DNA of 42,891 bases from Devosia sp. Lineage in GTDB: Bacteria > Pseudomonadota > Alphaproteobacteria > Rhizobiales > Devosiaceae. Shown one piece after another: positions 9,179 through 17,596 of the stretch. Position 1 is the stretch's first letter. Each line of letters starts with the position of its first letter. The notes beneath the pieces were generated by a model. The model had not been told where the DNA came from. It did no database searches and saw only the letters and a list, made by a program, of their open reading frames with translations. The stretch lies in the NCBI RefSeq assembly GCF_030689745.1, contig NZ_JAUYGL010000233.1, forward strand, positions 1 through 42,891, in the 5' to 3' direction. The position numbers and the translations under genes are program-made.

Positions 9179-10399
9179 TTACTTGTACTGCTCGAGTTCG
9201 GCAGCCGCCTTTTCAAGGGCAGCTGCAGGCTCGGCCTGGCCGGTGACAACCGACTGAACCATCTCGATCATGACGTTTTGCAGACCGATATAGTCGTTGA
9301 ACAACGGCTCGGGACCACCGAATTCTATGCCGTCGATCAGCGGCGCCCATTCCGGATTTTCAGCCACGAACTGCGCGACTTCTTCCGATGGACGGAGCGG
9401 AGTCAGGCCGTTCTCCTGCTCATAGGACCACTGGTATTCGGGCTTGGTGATGAACTTGGCGAACTCGATCGCCTTGTCCTCATAGCCGGTACCCTTGAAC
9501 ACGACCAGCGAGTCGGTGATCAGCAAGGTCCCCGGGCCTTCAGCGCTTGGACCCTGCGGCAGTGGTGCAACGCCCCAGTTCATGCCGGCTTCGCCCGCCA
9601 GGTTACCGGCGCTGGCCATGGCTTCGATCATGGCAACACCGCCATCGAGCCAGATGGCACGCACTTCGTTCTGCTCGTAGGCGGTCGGACCTTCTTCGCC
9701 ATAAGGAACAATGTCCTTGAGCGCGGTCAGTGCCTCCAGGTTCTCAGGCGAGTTGAGGACGATGTTGCCTTCAGCATCGATCACCTGTCCATTGTTGGAA
9801 TACACCCAGTGCAGGAACTGGTGCATGGTATTGTCCATGGTCTTGGCAACAACGCCATAGCCGGCTGAATCGGTATTTTCCGTGATCTGCTTGGCGAAGG
9901 CGATCTTTTCTTCCCAGGTGGTCGGCGGCACTTCGGGGTCGAGACCGGCAGCTTCGAACAGATCCTTGTTCCAGTAGAGCGCCTTGGTGGAGAAGGCGAC
10001 CGGCACGCCCCACTGCTGGCCCTCAAAGGTTACGGTCTCGGGTACGTAATTGTGGTAGCTGGCCTGTTCTTCTTCGCTCATCGGGATGGGCACAATGAGG
10101 TCGTTGATGGCGTATTGCTTGACGGTACGCGAGCCGACATAGGCCAGGCCAACGGGATCGCCGGCAATGGCGAGCTGGGTGGCACGATCCTGGCACTGAG
10201 CCCAGCCGACCAGCTGCACCTCGACAGGGTAGTCGGGATTGGCCGCGGCCCAGTCGTCCATGGCCTGCTGCTGGGTCGGGAAAACTTCATCGCCGCAGAG
10301 GATGAAACTTATCGGGTCCGCATAAGCGACGGTGGCGAGGCTGGTGGAGCCGGACAGGACCACCAGCGAGGCGAGCAATATCTTGGATTTTGATTTCAC
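9179..10399 (-). CDS. Extracellular solute-binding protein (CUT1 sugar ABC transporter)
   Basis: The 406-residue periplasmic receptor of the importer. An N-terminal Sec signal peptide (basic KSKSK, hydrophobic core, likely cleavage after AYA near residue 27) is followed by a family 1 binding protein: PISFILCGDEVFPTQQQAMDDW, GVPVAFSTKALYWNKDLFEAAGL and WEEKIAFAKQIT are typical of sugar receptors of this class. Translation starts at GTG 10399, with GGGAGA just upstream. Its place in an operon with a hexosaminidase suggests a HexNAc-containing oligosaccharide ligand; this is inferred. It is third from the last importer gene, with both permeases upstream. Confidence 0.92.
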   Translation of the reverse strand: MKSKSKILLASLVVLSGSTSLATVAYADPISFILCGDEVFPTQQQAMDDWAAANPDYPVEVQLVGWAQCQDRATQLAIAGDPVGLAYVGSRTVKQYAINDLIVPIPMSEEEQASYHNYVPETVTFEGQQWGVPVAFSTKALYWNKDLFEAAGLDPEVPPTTWEEKIAFAKQITENTDSAGYGVVAKTMDNTMHQFLHWVYSNNGQVIDAEGNIVLNSPENLEALTALKDIVPYGEEGPTAYEQNEVRAIWLDGGVAMIEAMASAGNLAGEAGMNWGVAPLPQGPSAEGPGTLLITDSLVVFKGTGYEDKAIEFAKFITKPEYQWSYEQENGLTPLRPSEEVAQFVAENPEWAPLIDGIEFGGPEPLFNDYIGLQNVMIEMVQSVVTGQAEPAAALEKAAAELEQYK

Positions 10400-10442
10400 G
10401 ACATAGTCTCCCTTGTGTTGCGAGCTTGAGGGGCTCCGCTCC

Positions 10443-11378
10443 CTATTGCTTCACGGCACCAGCGGTAAGACCGGCGACGAGATAGCGCTGCAGGAACACG
10501 ATAATGATCATGACCGGCAGAATTCCGACGAAACTGGCGGCCATCAGCTCGTTCCAGAGCACTTCCTGACGACCGAAAAAGGCAAAGAGGCCAACCGGCA
10601 AGGGCATGAATTCCTGCCGCGAGTTGAAGGTCAGCGCGAAGATGAACTGCTGCGCATAAGCACCGATGAAGGTCATGATGGCGACCACGACCACCCCCGG
10701 CATCGCCAGCGGCAGGATGACCCGGCGCAGGGTGTAGAGACGGGACGCGCCATCAACCCAGGCGGCTTCGTCCAGTTCGCGCGGGATACGCGCCATATAG
10801 GTGCGGAGCAGCCAGATCGAGGAAGGGATCAGGAAGGCAATGCCCGGCACGATCATGGCCCAGTAGGAGTTGAGGAGGCCCAGCGAGCGCATCAGACGAT
10901 AGAGCGGGATCAGCAGGACCGCACCGGAGAACATGTTGACCGCCAGGAACATACCCAGCAGCACCCCCGAACCCACGAACTGGAACCGGGCGAAGGCGTA
11001 GGCGGCGGGCACCACGATCACGATGACGGCCAGCGTAACCACCGCGGAAATGAACAGCGAGTTGAATATATAGCGTCCCAGGCCGTCAACGGTGGTCCAC
11101 ATGGTGGAATAGGCAGCAAAGGAGCCGTTTTCGGGGATGAAGCTGTAAGGCGTCGAAAACAGCTGGCTCAATGGCTTGAGCGACACCATGAAGCCTTCAA
11201 TGAAGGGCGCCAGCACGAACATCAGGAACAATGCCAGACCGGCATAGAGGCCCACCAGTTCATACCAGCTATAGCGATCAATCATCGCCACCCCGGCGCG
11301 GAAACTCCGTCGCTTTGGCTCGATGATGGCGGGACTGTCTACAGCAGCTACTTCGGTGGTGCGGGCGACGTCACTCAT
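10443..11378 (-). CDS. Carbohydrate ABC transporter permease (MalG type)
   Basis: A 311-residue inner-membrane permease with about six transmembrane segments. The EAA loop, DEAAWVDGASRLYTLRRVILPLAMPG, is where the ATPase docks. The N-terminus has a cytoplasmic stretch of roughly 45 residues before the first helix (YELVGLYAGLALFLMF). The C-terminus VAGLTAGAVKQ is the usual MalG-like ending. Its ATG overlaps the stop of the other permease by four bases, so the two subunits are translationally coupled. Confidence 0.93.
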   Translation of the reverse strand: MSDVARTTEVAAVDSPAIIEPKRRSFRAGVAMIDRYSWYELVGLYAGLALFLMFVLAPFIEGFMVSLKPLSQLFSTPYSFIPENGSFAAYSTMWTTVDGLGRYIFNSLFISAVVTLAVIVIVVPAAYAFARFQFVGSGVLLGMFLAVNMFSGAVLLIPLYRLMRSLGLLNSYWAMIVPGIAFLIPSSIWLLRTYMARIPRELDEAAWVDGASRLYTLRRVILPLAMPGVVVVAIMTFIGAYAQQFIFALTFNSRQEFMPLPVGLFAFFGRQEVLWNELMAASFVGILPVMIIIVFLQRYLVAGLTAGAVKQ

Positions 11379-12262
11379 TTAACTTCTCCCTGCGACAGCT
11401 TCCGAACGGCGCGGAAATAGACGATGCAGAAGATCGACACGAAGATGCAGATCACCACGGCACGAGCGGCACCTTCGCCGTAGCGGTAGGAGCCGATGGC
11501 GGTCTTGTAGGTGTCGATGATCATGGTGGTGGTCTGATTGCTCGGACCGCCCTGGGTCAGGATCCAGATGATGTCGAAGGAATTGAAGGTGGCGATGAGG
11601 CTGAGCAGGCTCATGGTCATGATTGCCGGCACCATGAGTGGCAGGGTGATGCGGCGGAACCGATAGAGACGGCCCGCACCATCGGTCCAGGCAGCCTCAT
11701 GCAGATCCTTGGGGATCGACTGCATGGAGGCGAGGAAATAGATGGTTACCATGGGCACGCCTATCCAGACGTCGGTGACCACCGTCGCCCAGAAAGCGCT
11801 GGAGCCATAGGCTAGGAAGGGAAAGGGACCAGCTATCAGCCCAAAGTTCTGTAGCAGGCCGGAAAGCATGCCGAACTGGCCATTATACATCCAGCCCCAC
11901 ATGAAGATGCCGATGGCCATGGGCACGATCCAGGGCGGCATGGTCAGAATGCGGAACAGGGTCTGGCCGGGAATCGAGGCATTGAGCAGAACGGCGCCAA
12001 ACATGCCGATGATCATTTTCAGCGACACCGAGGCGAAGGTCCACACAAAGGTGCGGATGATCACCTCGGTGAAATTGCCAGCACCGAAGATGCGCTCATA
12101 GTTGGCCCAGCCGACGAAATCGTAGGCGGGGCGCAGCGCGGCATTGGTGAAGGAGAGCACCACCGTGTCAAAGAGCGGATAGGCAACGATGGCCAGTATG
12201 TAGAGGATGGCCGGCGCCAGCAGGGCGAGGGCGAACAGGGAGGCGCTACGGGTGCTGGTCAT
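11375..12262 (-). CDS. Sugar ABC transporter permease (MalF type)
   Basis: A 295-residue permease, partner of the MalG-type subunit. It has about six transmembrane helices starting with SLFALALLAPAILYILAI, and the EAA loop HEAAWTDGAGRLYRFRRITLPLMVP. It follows the Gfo/Idh gene by 10 bases and overlaps the next permease by four (ATGA), so all are one transcript. Confidence 0.93.
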   Translation of the reverse strand: MTSTRSASLFALALLAPAILYILAIVAYPLFDTVVLSFTNAALRPAYDFVGWANYERIFGAGNFTEVIIRTFVWTFASVSLKMIIGMFGAVLLNASIPGQTLFRILTMPPWIVPMAIGIFMWGWMYNGQFGMLSGLLQNFGLIAGPFPFLAYGSSAFWATVVTDVWIGVPMVTIYFLASMQSIPKDLHEAAWTDGAGRLYRFRRITLPLMVPAIMTMSLLSLIATFNSFDIIWILTQGGPSNQTTTMIIDTYKTAIGSYRYGEGAARAVVICIFVSIFCIVYFRAVRKLSQGEVK

Positions 12263-12272
12263 CGGCTTCTCC

Positions 12273-13427
12273 CTATCCTTCGCGCCCGAGGGCGGTATCG
12301 AACTCTTGCCAGATGGGGGTCATGTCGATGACCGTTCTGGTGCGCATCGCCTGATCCATGGTCAGCGCCAGCAGACCCGCTTCCAGCGCGTCGATGATCG
12401 ACACCGGCAGGGGCTCACCATCGAGCACGTGCTTGAGAATATCCTCGGCCATCTGCTCGTCGGCACCATAGTGCTGGCTGAGTTCGCTCAATTTGTAGGT
12501 GGTATCGACCAGTCGGTCCGAGGTCCGGCTGTCGGTGACCCGCAGGAAATTGCGGATGAAGTCGCCCTCGGCCATGCCCTTGGCGCCCATCACGGCGAAG
12601 CGGCGGAAATCGTCTGGGACGTTCAGATTGGTGTGGAAGCTCAGCGCCGCGCCATTGGCGTATTGCACCATGGCAGTCTGGTAATCGATGATGTCGCCAT
12701 CGCTGTCGAACACCTTGTCGCTGCCCATCCAGCCGGTGGGTTTGCGGTGATAGACTTCCAGGTCGTTGATGCCGACATTTGTCGGCGCATTGGCCGGCAC
12801 GAAGGTACGACGTCCCCCAAAGCTGGAGACATAATGTGGGCGACAGCCCATCACGCCATTGTAGAGATCCAGGTCATGGCAGCATTTTTCGAGCATGAAA
12901 CTGCCCGAATAGCGCTCATATCGGCGCCAGTCGCGCATGAAGAAGGCGCCGTGATAGGGCGGAATATGCTCGGAGGCCTCGATCGAGGTGATGTCACCCA
13001 ATTGGCCTTCGGCCTGCGCCTTGCGCAGATCGACATAGAGCGGCGCGTAGCGCAGCACCAGGCCGACCATCAAATTGTCGGCCCCATATTGGGCGATCAG
13101 CCGCGCGATCGCCATGGTGTCTTCCACCGAGGTCACGACCGGCTTTTCGGTGAAAATCTTGACCCCGCGTTCCAGGCCGATACGAATGTGCTCAAGGTGC
13201 AGGTGATTGGGCGAACCCACCATCAGCAGGTCGAGCGGTTCGCTGTCGAGCATGGCCTCGAGGCTGTCGAACGCAGTGCCGACCGAGACGCCATGTTCGG
13301 TGGCGTAGGGCAGGCCGGCCGGCGAGGGGTCGACATATCCGGCAATCGAGAAGTCATCGCGGGCAGCGGAAAAGACCCGCGCCAAATAGCCCAAACGATA
13401 GCCAAGACCGATGACGCCTACCCGCAT
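12273..13427 (-). CDS. Gfo/Idh/MocA family oxidoreductase
   Basis: A 384-residue NAD(P)-dependent sugar or cyclitol dehydrogenase. The N-terminal Rossmann domain has MRVGVIGLGYRLGYLARVF, and the EKP motif (KIFTEKPVVTS) that places the catalytic Lys is near residue 97. The C-terminal alpha/beta domain includes CCHDLDLYNGVMG, where the His is typical of the active site. It is the first gene of the leftward importer operon, immediately downstream of the 409-bp regulatory region. It may oxidise the imported sugar or a released monosaccharide; family members use many substrates. Confidence 0.9.
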   Translation of the reverse strand: MRVGVIGLGYRLGYLARVFSAARDDFSIAGYVDPSPAGLPYATEHGVSVGTAFDSLEAMLDSEPLDLLMVGSPNHLHLEHIRIGLERGVKIFTEKPVVTSVEDTMAIARLIAQYGADNLMVGLVLRYAPLYVDLRKAQAEGQLGDITSIEASEHIPPYHGAFFMRDWRRYERYSGSFMLEKCCHDLDLYNGVMGCRPHYVSSFGGRRTFVPANAPTNVGINDLEVYHRKPTGWMGSDKVFDSDGDIIDYQTAMVQYANGAALSFHTNLNVPDDFRRFAVMGAKGMAEGDFIRNFLRVTDSRTSDRLVDTTYKLSELSQHYGADEQMAEDILKHVLDGEPLPVSIIDALEAGLLALTMDQAMRTRTVIDMTPIWQEFDTALGREG

Positions 13428-13476
13428 AGTGATCCCTGTTTTTTGACGCCAGTCTCTGTCGGATTGGTCGTATTTT

Positions 13477-13491
13477 TGTAAACTATTTTCA
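13477..13491. promoter_or_regulatory. Candidate operator upstream of the sugar importer operon
   Basis: TGTAAA (13477-13482), CTA, TTTTCA (13486-13491): an inverted repeat with five of six matching pairs, 50 bases upstream of the Gfo/Idh start on the minus strand. Size and AT content suit an RpiR-type or other sugar regulator site. No direct evidence of binding. Confidence 0.3.
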
Positions 13492-13579
13492 AGATTAGGG
13501 CCGCTTTGAAACCAATGTCAACACGAATCCGCCGCAACAACAATACCAATATAAGCCACGCATGAATTTTGCATAAGCG

Positions 13580-13596
13580 ATCAGCAATTTGCTGAT
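13580..13596. promoter_or_regulatory. 17-bp perfect palindrome, candidate operator
   Basis: ATCAGCAATTTGCTGAT has 8-bp perfect arms around one central base. It lies about 150 bases upstream of the Gfo/Idh gene and 240 upstream of the NTF2-like gene, in the middle of the intergenic region. A TTTTC follows on the plus strand, so a weak terminator-like hairpin is the alternative reading. Confidence 0.4.
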
Positions 13597-13836
13597 TTTC
13601 TGGGCATTTATCGGCCAGTTTCGGTTGGTTCCGGTGTGGACAAGCAGGCAGAAAACAGACAGATTGTCAAAATTGGTATTCATCTGGCCTCCAAATGTCA
13701 CCTGCTGCCGGATGGCCAATTTGAAAATTTGCGACACCAAGGCGGTGGGCATGCCGGCGACGGCGGCCACCATGGACATCGGCCAGGATGACCGAGTTCA
13801 GAACCACGGCAGATAAGATCAAAGCAACGCGACGAG

Positions 13837-14322
13837 ATGGACATGACCAGCACCAATCCCTTCCCCAATGATGCCGACCGCAGCGCCATCTGGACCATGC
13901 TGGTGGAGCGCGACATTGCCGCCTTCGTGGCTGCCGACTGGAGCATGGTGGCAGGCGACTTCATCGAGCCGGGCTTTCTCGGCATTAATGGCGGCAAGTC
14001 CGGCAATCCCGACAATTGGCGCATCAGCTTTCCCACCCTCGGGGCCTATCGCGACGACTGGATCGCCCAGGCCAAGGCGAGCCAGCAGCTCGACTATGCC
14101 GAAGACGTGCTGACCGGCATCCACCGCGCCACCAGCCTGACCGAGATCGAGATCAATGGCGACATCGCCATCGCGCACAAGAAATTCGACGGCGAGATCG
14201 CCTTGCGCGATGGCGGCAAGGACGTGCTGAACTGGCAGACGCTGTATTTCTGCCGCAAGGTCGCGGGCGTGTGGAAGCTGACGGGCTTTGCGGGGTATCT
14301 GCCCTATCCAATGGCGGGGTAG
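13837..14322 (+). CDS. NTF2-like (SnoaL-type) fold protein
   Basis: A 161-residue protein that resembles small cone-shaped NTF2-like proteins: an N-terminal helix pair (DRSAIWTMLVERDIAAFVAADW), then TEIEINGDIAIAHKKFDGEIAL and a terminal WQTLYFCRKVAGVWKLTGFAGYLP, a strand pattern usual for SnoaL-like domains. These often act as small isomerases, hydrolases or binding domains, so function is not set. ATG at 13837 and 13843 are both possible; neither has a strong Shine-Dalgarno. No signal peptide. It is followed by an MFS transporter and M81 peptidase on the same strand after 144 bases of repeats, so co-transcription is uncertain. Confidence 0.7.
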   Translation: MDMTSTNPFPNDADRSAIWTMLVERDIAAFVAADWSMVAGDFIEPGFLGINGGKSGNPDNWRISFPTLGAYRDDWIAQAKASQQLDYAEDVLTGIHRATSLTEIEINGDIAIAHKKFDGEIALRDGGKDVLNWQTLYFCRKVAGVWKLTGFAGYLPYPMAG

Positions 14323-14343
14323 GTCGCGGCGTTGCCTATCCCG

Positions 14344-14445
14344 CCCCCTCATCCGTCCCGGCCAGCGGCCGATCCACCCTCTCCACTCGTGCCGCAGCCC
14401 CCTTAGCCCCTCGTGGGAGAAGATGCCCGAAGGGCGGAGGAGGGG
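14344..14445. repeat. Composite extragenic repeat, two inverted units
   Basis: The left unit (14344-14384) reads CCCCCTCATCCG ... CCACCCTCTCC; the right unit (14413-14445) reads GTGGGAGAAG ... GGCGGAGGAGGGG, an inverted, diverged copy. GCCC-GAA-GGGC (14425-14435) makes a small inner hairpin, and five T residues follow at 14448-14452. It occupies nearly all of the gap between the NTF2-like and MFS genes. Confidence 0.5.
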
Positions 14446-14466
14446 ACTTTTTCTGAGAACCAGAAC

Positions 14467-15648
14467 ATGCTCACTCCCCAGCGCCTGACCATGCTGATCT
14501 TCTTCCTGCAGCCGATCGCCTTCGGGTCATGGCTGCCGCGTATTCCCGAGGTGCAGCTGGCGCTGGGTCTCGGCCCGGGCGGACTGGCTCTGGCCTTGCT
14601 GGGCCTGCCCTGCGGCACGCTGCTCACCCTGCCATTTGCCGGGCCGCTGGTGGGGCGGATCGGGCCGCGTCGGGCGATCATTGTCGGCTTTGTGCTGTAT
14701 TCCATTGCTGTTGCGCTGCCCGGTTTTGCCACTGACGCGACCCTGCTGTTCGGAGCGCTGATGCTGATCGGCTCCTCCATGTCGTTTGTCGAACTCGGGC
14801 TCAATGTGCAGGCCGACGCGGTGGAGAAGGCCACCGGCTCGGTGATCATGACCACCGCACACGGTTTCTGGTCGGTCGGGATCATGGCGGGTAGCCTGAT
14901 TGGCGCGGCCCTGGCGGCACTGGGGCTGGAGCCACGCTGGGCGATCCTGCTTGTATCGGGAGCGGTGCTCCCGCTGGCCATTGCGGCTGCCCTGGCCTTG
15001 CCGGTCTATGCCGAGGCGAGCCAAAGCCATGAGGGCAGTCGCTCGGCCTGGGCGCTACCCAGCTGGGCGCTGCTGGGCATCTGTTTCTTCGTATTCGGCA
15101 TCACCATGACCGAAGGCGCCATGGCCGACTGGTCGGCGATCTTCCTGCGCGATGCCCTCGGCGCCGAAGCGGGCACAGTGGGGCTGGGTTATTCGGTATT
15201 TGCGCTGATGGTGGCAGCCGGCCGGTTTGGCGGCGACAGCCTGAAACGCCGGTTCGGCGCGGTGACCACAGCGCGGATCTGCGGCGTGCTGGCCCTGGCG
15301 GGCGCGAGCATGCTGGTGTTCACACCCAATACCATGCTGGCGCTGCTCGGCTTCGGCATTATCGGGCTGGGCGTCTCGGTGGGGTTCCCGCTGGCGGTAA
15401 CGGCCGCGGCCGCCCTGACCGATCGCGCCGCCTCAGCCAATGTCGCCATTTTGAGCTTTGTTGCCCTGTTGGGCTTTCTGGTCGGCCCGCCGGTGATCGG
15501 TTTTGTGGCCGAACATGCCGATATGCGGTTGGGCCTGGCCTGCGTCATTCCCGGGCTGCTGCTGAGCCTGCTGTTGACCGGTCGGCTCAACACCAACAAA
15601 GCTGTCTCCAAATCCAATCCTGAAGCCCAAATCGCTGGAGTGCTGTGA
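14467..15648 (+). CDS. MFS transporter
   Basis: A 393-residue major facilitator with about 12 hydrophobic segments. The N-terminal FGSWLPRIPEVQLALGLGPGGLALALLG and the loop GPLVGRIGPRRAII (the MFS motif A position) are typical of FucP/YbjJ-like or sugar/drug efflux members. The ATG at 14467 gives the usual start just before helix one; the frame is open 54 bases further up, through repeat sequence, and that extension is rejected. Its stop codon overlaps the start of the M81 gene by one base, so the transporter and peptidase are coupled; it may import or export the peptidase substrate or product. Confidence 0.85.
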   Translation: MLTPQRLTMLIFFLQPIAFGSWLPRIPEVQLALGLGPGGLALALLGLPCGTLLTLPFAGPLVGRIGPRRAIIVGFVLYSIAVALPGFATDATLLFGALMLIGSSMSFVELGLNVQADAVEKATGSVIMTTAHGFWSVGIMAGSLIGAALAALGLEPRWAILLVSGAVLPLAIAAALALPVYAEASQSHEGSRSAWALPSWALLGICFFVFGITMTEGAMADWSAIFLRDALGAEAGTVGLGYSVFALMVAAGRFGGDSLKRRFGAVTTARICGVLALAGASMLVFTPNTMLALLGFGIIGLGVSVGFPLAVTAAAALTDRAASANVAILSFVALLGFLVGPPVIGFVAEHADMRLGLACVIPGLLLSLLLTGRLNTNKAVSKSNPEAQIAGVL

Positions 15649-17087
15649 TGCGCATTGCTGTTGCCGGCCTGCACACGGAGTGCAGCACCTATAATCCCGT
15701 GCTGGCGCGGGAGGCCGATTTCCGCGTGCTGCGTGGACCCACCATGATCAAGGACGCCTATTTCGATTTCCTGACGCATTTTCCAGCCGAGTTTATTACC
15801 GTGCTGCATGCGCGGGCGATTGCCGGCGGGCCGGTGGAAGGGGCGCTCTATGCGCGCTGGAAGGCGGAAATCCTTGACGGGATCAAGGCCGCCCTGCCGC
15901 TTGATGGCGTCTATCTGGCCATGCATGGCGCGATGTTTGTCGAGGACCTGCAGGACGCCGAGGGCGATATGATCAGTGCGGTGCGTGATCTGGTCGGCCC
16001 CGATGTGCTGATCGCGGCCAGCTATGATCTGCATGGCAATGTCAGCCAGCGCATCGTCGACGGGCTCGACATATTCTCCACCTATCGCACCGCGCCCCAT
16101 ATCGATGTGGCCGATACCATGCGCCGGGCGGTGACCATGCTGGTGCGCGCGCTCCGCTCCGGGCAGCGGCCAGTACTGGCCTGGGTGCCGGTGCCGGTGC
16201 TGCTGCCGGGTGAGCGCACCTCGACGCAGGATGAGCCGGCGCGCACATTCTACAGCCAATTGCAGGCGGCCGAAGACCCCACCGGGGTCTGGGATGCCTC
16301 GTTTCAGGTGGGCTATGTGTGGGCGGACGAGCCCCGCGCCACGGCCTGTGCCGTGATCACCGGGACCGACCGGCTGGCGATGACCGCGGCGGCGCGGGTG
16401 CTGGCGCAGGATTATTGGGATTTGCGCGAGCGCTTCGTGTTCGGCACCACCACGGGCAGCATCGAGGAATGTGTCGACTGGGCCGTGACCGCCACCACTG
16501 CCCCGGTGGTGCTGGCCGAATCGGGCGATAATCCGACGGGCGGCGGTGTCGGCGACCGGGCGGAAGTGCTGGCCGAACTGATGGCCAATGACGCGCAGGG
16601 CGTGGTGTTTGCCGGCATTGCCGACAAGCAAGCCACCGACGCAGCCTATGCCGCCGGCACGGGCGCGAGCCTCGAGCTGACCATTGGGGCCAGTCTGGAC
16701 CCGTCCAGCGTCACGGTCAAAACCGAAGCTACAGTGCAGTTCCTGCTCGAAACCGGCGATCCGCAGCTGCGCGAGGCGGTGGTGCGGATTGGCGGTATCG
16801 ATCTGGTGATCACGGCGCGGCGGCGACCGTTCCACAATATTGCCGACTTCACCCGGCTGGGGCTCGATCCTCGTACCGCCAGGATCGTGGTGGTAAAGTC
16901 GGGCTATCTGTCGCCCGATCTGGGTCCCATCGCCAATCCCAGCCTGATGGCGTTGTCGCCCGGCGTGGTGGATCAGTTCGTCGAGCGGCTGGAGCGGCGG
17001 CACAAAAGCGTACCGCAATATCCGTTCGACAAGGATTTTGCCTGGGCGCCGGAGGTATTCTGGTCAAAGCGCGCCGAACAGCGCTGA
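15648..17087 (+). CDS. M81 family metallopeptidase (MlrC-like), copy 2
   Basis: A 479-residue paralogue of the M81 gene at 3316. It begins MRIAVAGLHTECSTYNP, contains MHGAMF, the D-L-H pair followed 22 residues later by the His of APHIDVADT (zinc-ligand spacing as in MlrC), and DNPTGGGVGDRAE. ATG at 15648 overlaps the MFS stop (TGATG). No signal peptide. The first copy has DPHSH where this one has DLHGN, so the two probably differ in specificity. The gene converges on bigR with a 28-base gap. Confidence 0.85.
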   Translation: MRIAVAGLHTECSTYNPVLAREADFRVLRGPTMIKDAYFDFLTHFPAEFITVLHARAIAGGPVEGALYARWKAEILDGIKAALPLDGVYLAMHGAMFVEDLQDAEGDMISAVRDLVGPDVLIAASYDLHGNVSQRIVDGLDIFSTYRTAPHIDVADTMRRAVTMLVRALRSGQRPVLAWVPVPVLLPGERTSTQDEPARTFYSQLQAAEDPTGVWDASFQVGYVWADEPRATACAVITGTDRLAMTAAARVLAQDYWDLRERFVFGTTTGSIEECVDWAVTATTAPVVLAESGDNPTGGGVGDRAEVLAELMANDAQGVVFAGIADKQATDAAYAAGTGASLELTIGASLDPSSVTVKTEATVQFLLETGDPQLREAVVRIGGIDLVITARRRPFHNIADFTRLGLDPRTARIVVVKSGYLSPDLGPIANPSLMALSPGVVDQFVERLERRHKSVPQYPFDKDFAWAPEVFWSKRAEQR

Positions 17088-17115
17088 GCCGTGCGCCTCG
17101 CGCGGGGGCGGGCCA

Positions 17116-17418
17116 CTAGGTGCAGTAGATGCCGTATAGCGTCGTCAGAATATGGCGCACATCGTCGGACGCGATGGAGTAGAAGACCTGCTGGCCGTCG
17201 CGCCGCGTCGTAACGAAGTTCCAGGCCCGCAGCTTGGACAGGTGCTGGCTGAGCGGGGACTGGGCCAGCCCGACGCGCGTTTCCAGGTCACCCACATTCA
17301 TTTCACCATCAAGCAGGCAGCACAGAATGCGCAGGCGCTTGGCGTTGGCCATGGCTGTGAGCAGGCGTGACGCCTGCTCGGCATTGGCCTCGAGTTTTTC
17401 AATTTCCATCTTGACCAT
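17116..17418 (-). CDS. bigR: BigR/SqrR-type ArsR-family persulfide-sensing repressor
   Basis: A 100-residue winged-helix ArsR/SmtB regulator from the start at 17418 (MVKMEIEKLEANAEQ). The HTH is AQSPLSQHLSKLR. Cys33 (in LRILCC) and Cys99 (in YGIYC) are 66 residues apart, the same spacing as the thiol pair that SqrR and BigR use to sense reactive sulfur through a polysulfide bridge; an extra Cys34 is adjacent. No metal-site motif of the ArsR/SmtB type is evident. It diverges from a YeeE/YedE, persulfide-dioxygenase and rhodanese operon, the usual BigR target set. The frame is open to a GTG at 17463, but homologues support the shorter form. No Shine-Dalgarno precedes 17418; translation may be leaderless. 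Confidence 0.85.
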   Translation of the reverse strand: MVKMEIEKLEANAEQASRLLTAMANAKRLRILCCLLDGEMNVGDLETRVGLAQSPLSQHLSKLRAWNFVTTRRDGQQVFYSIASDDVRHILTTLYGIYCT

Positions 17419-17435
17419 ATTAGAATGTTCTAATA
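17418..17435. promoter_or_regulatory. Candidate BigR operator
   Basis: TATTAGAATGTTCTAATA is a perfect palindrome with 8-bp arms and a 2-base centre. It directly abuts the bigR start codon and lies in the divergent promoter with the sulfur operon; TATATT at 17440-17445 is a possible -10 for the rightward transcript. Its AT-rich form matches what I recall of BigR boxes in rhizobia and Xylella, though I cannot check the published sequence. It would give autoregulation and operon repression together. Confidence 0.7.
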
Positions 17436-17596
17436 AGTGTATATTCGCTTTGAGACGTAGCACTCAAACATAGCAATGATCAAGGAGGCTGATTTGACGA
17501 CCCAGATGGACAGCGCTGACTGCGCCACTGGACTGACACCAGCCTCTATCCTGTTTACACGCCAACTGGCCCCTCGACGTGCAAGGTTATTTATAG

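Larger units (their letters stand above)
13428..13836. promoter_or_regulatory. AT-richer divergent intergenic region
   Basis: 409 bases without a convincing gene, between the leftward importer operon and the rightward NTF2-like gene. It is clearly AT-richer than the flanking genes, as expected for promoters. It holds two candidate operators, listed separately. Short open frames on both strands (for example 13495-13779 minus and 13589-13816 plus) have no recognisable product and no good ribosome site. Confidence 0.6.

Noticed and set aside
13711..13816. A short frame starting MANLKICDTKAVGMP that faintly recalls a LacI-type helix-turn-helix start
   Set aside because: Only about 34 codons, no ribosome site, and key helix residues do not line up; a minus-strand frame over the same bases looks as good. 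Treated as chance.
14413..14466. Upstream extension of the MFS gene
   Set aside because: The added 18 residues are encoded by the extragenic repeat and lie before the first membrane helix; the ATG at 14467 gives the normal N-terminus.
17463..17463. Longer BigR starting at GTG 17463
   Set aside because: The extra 15 residues would translate the operator, do not resemble ArsR N-termini and have no ribosome site. The shorter start fits the family better.
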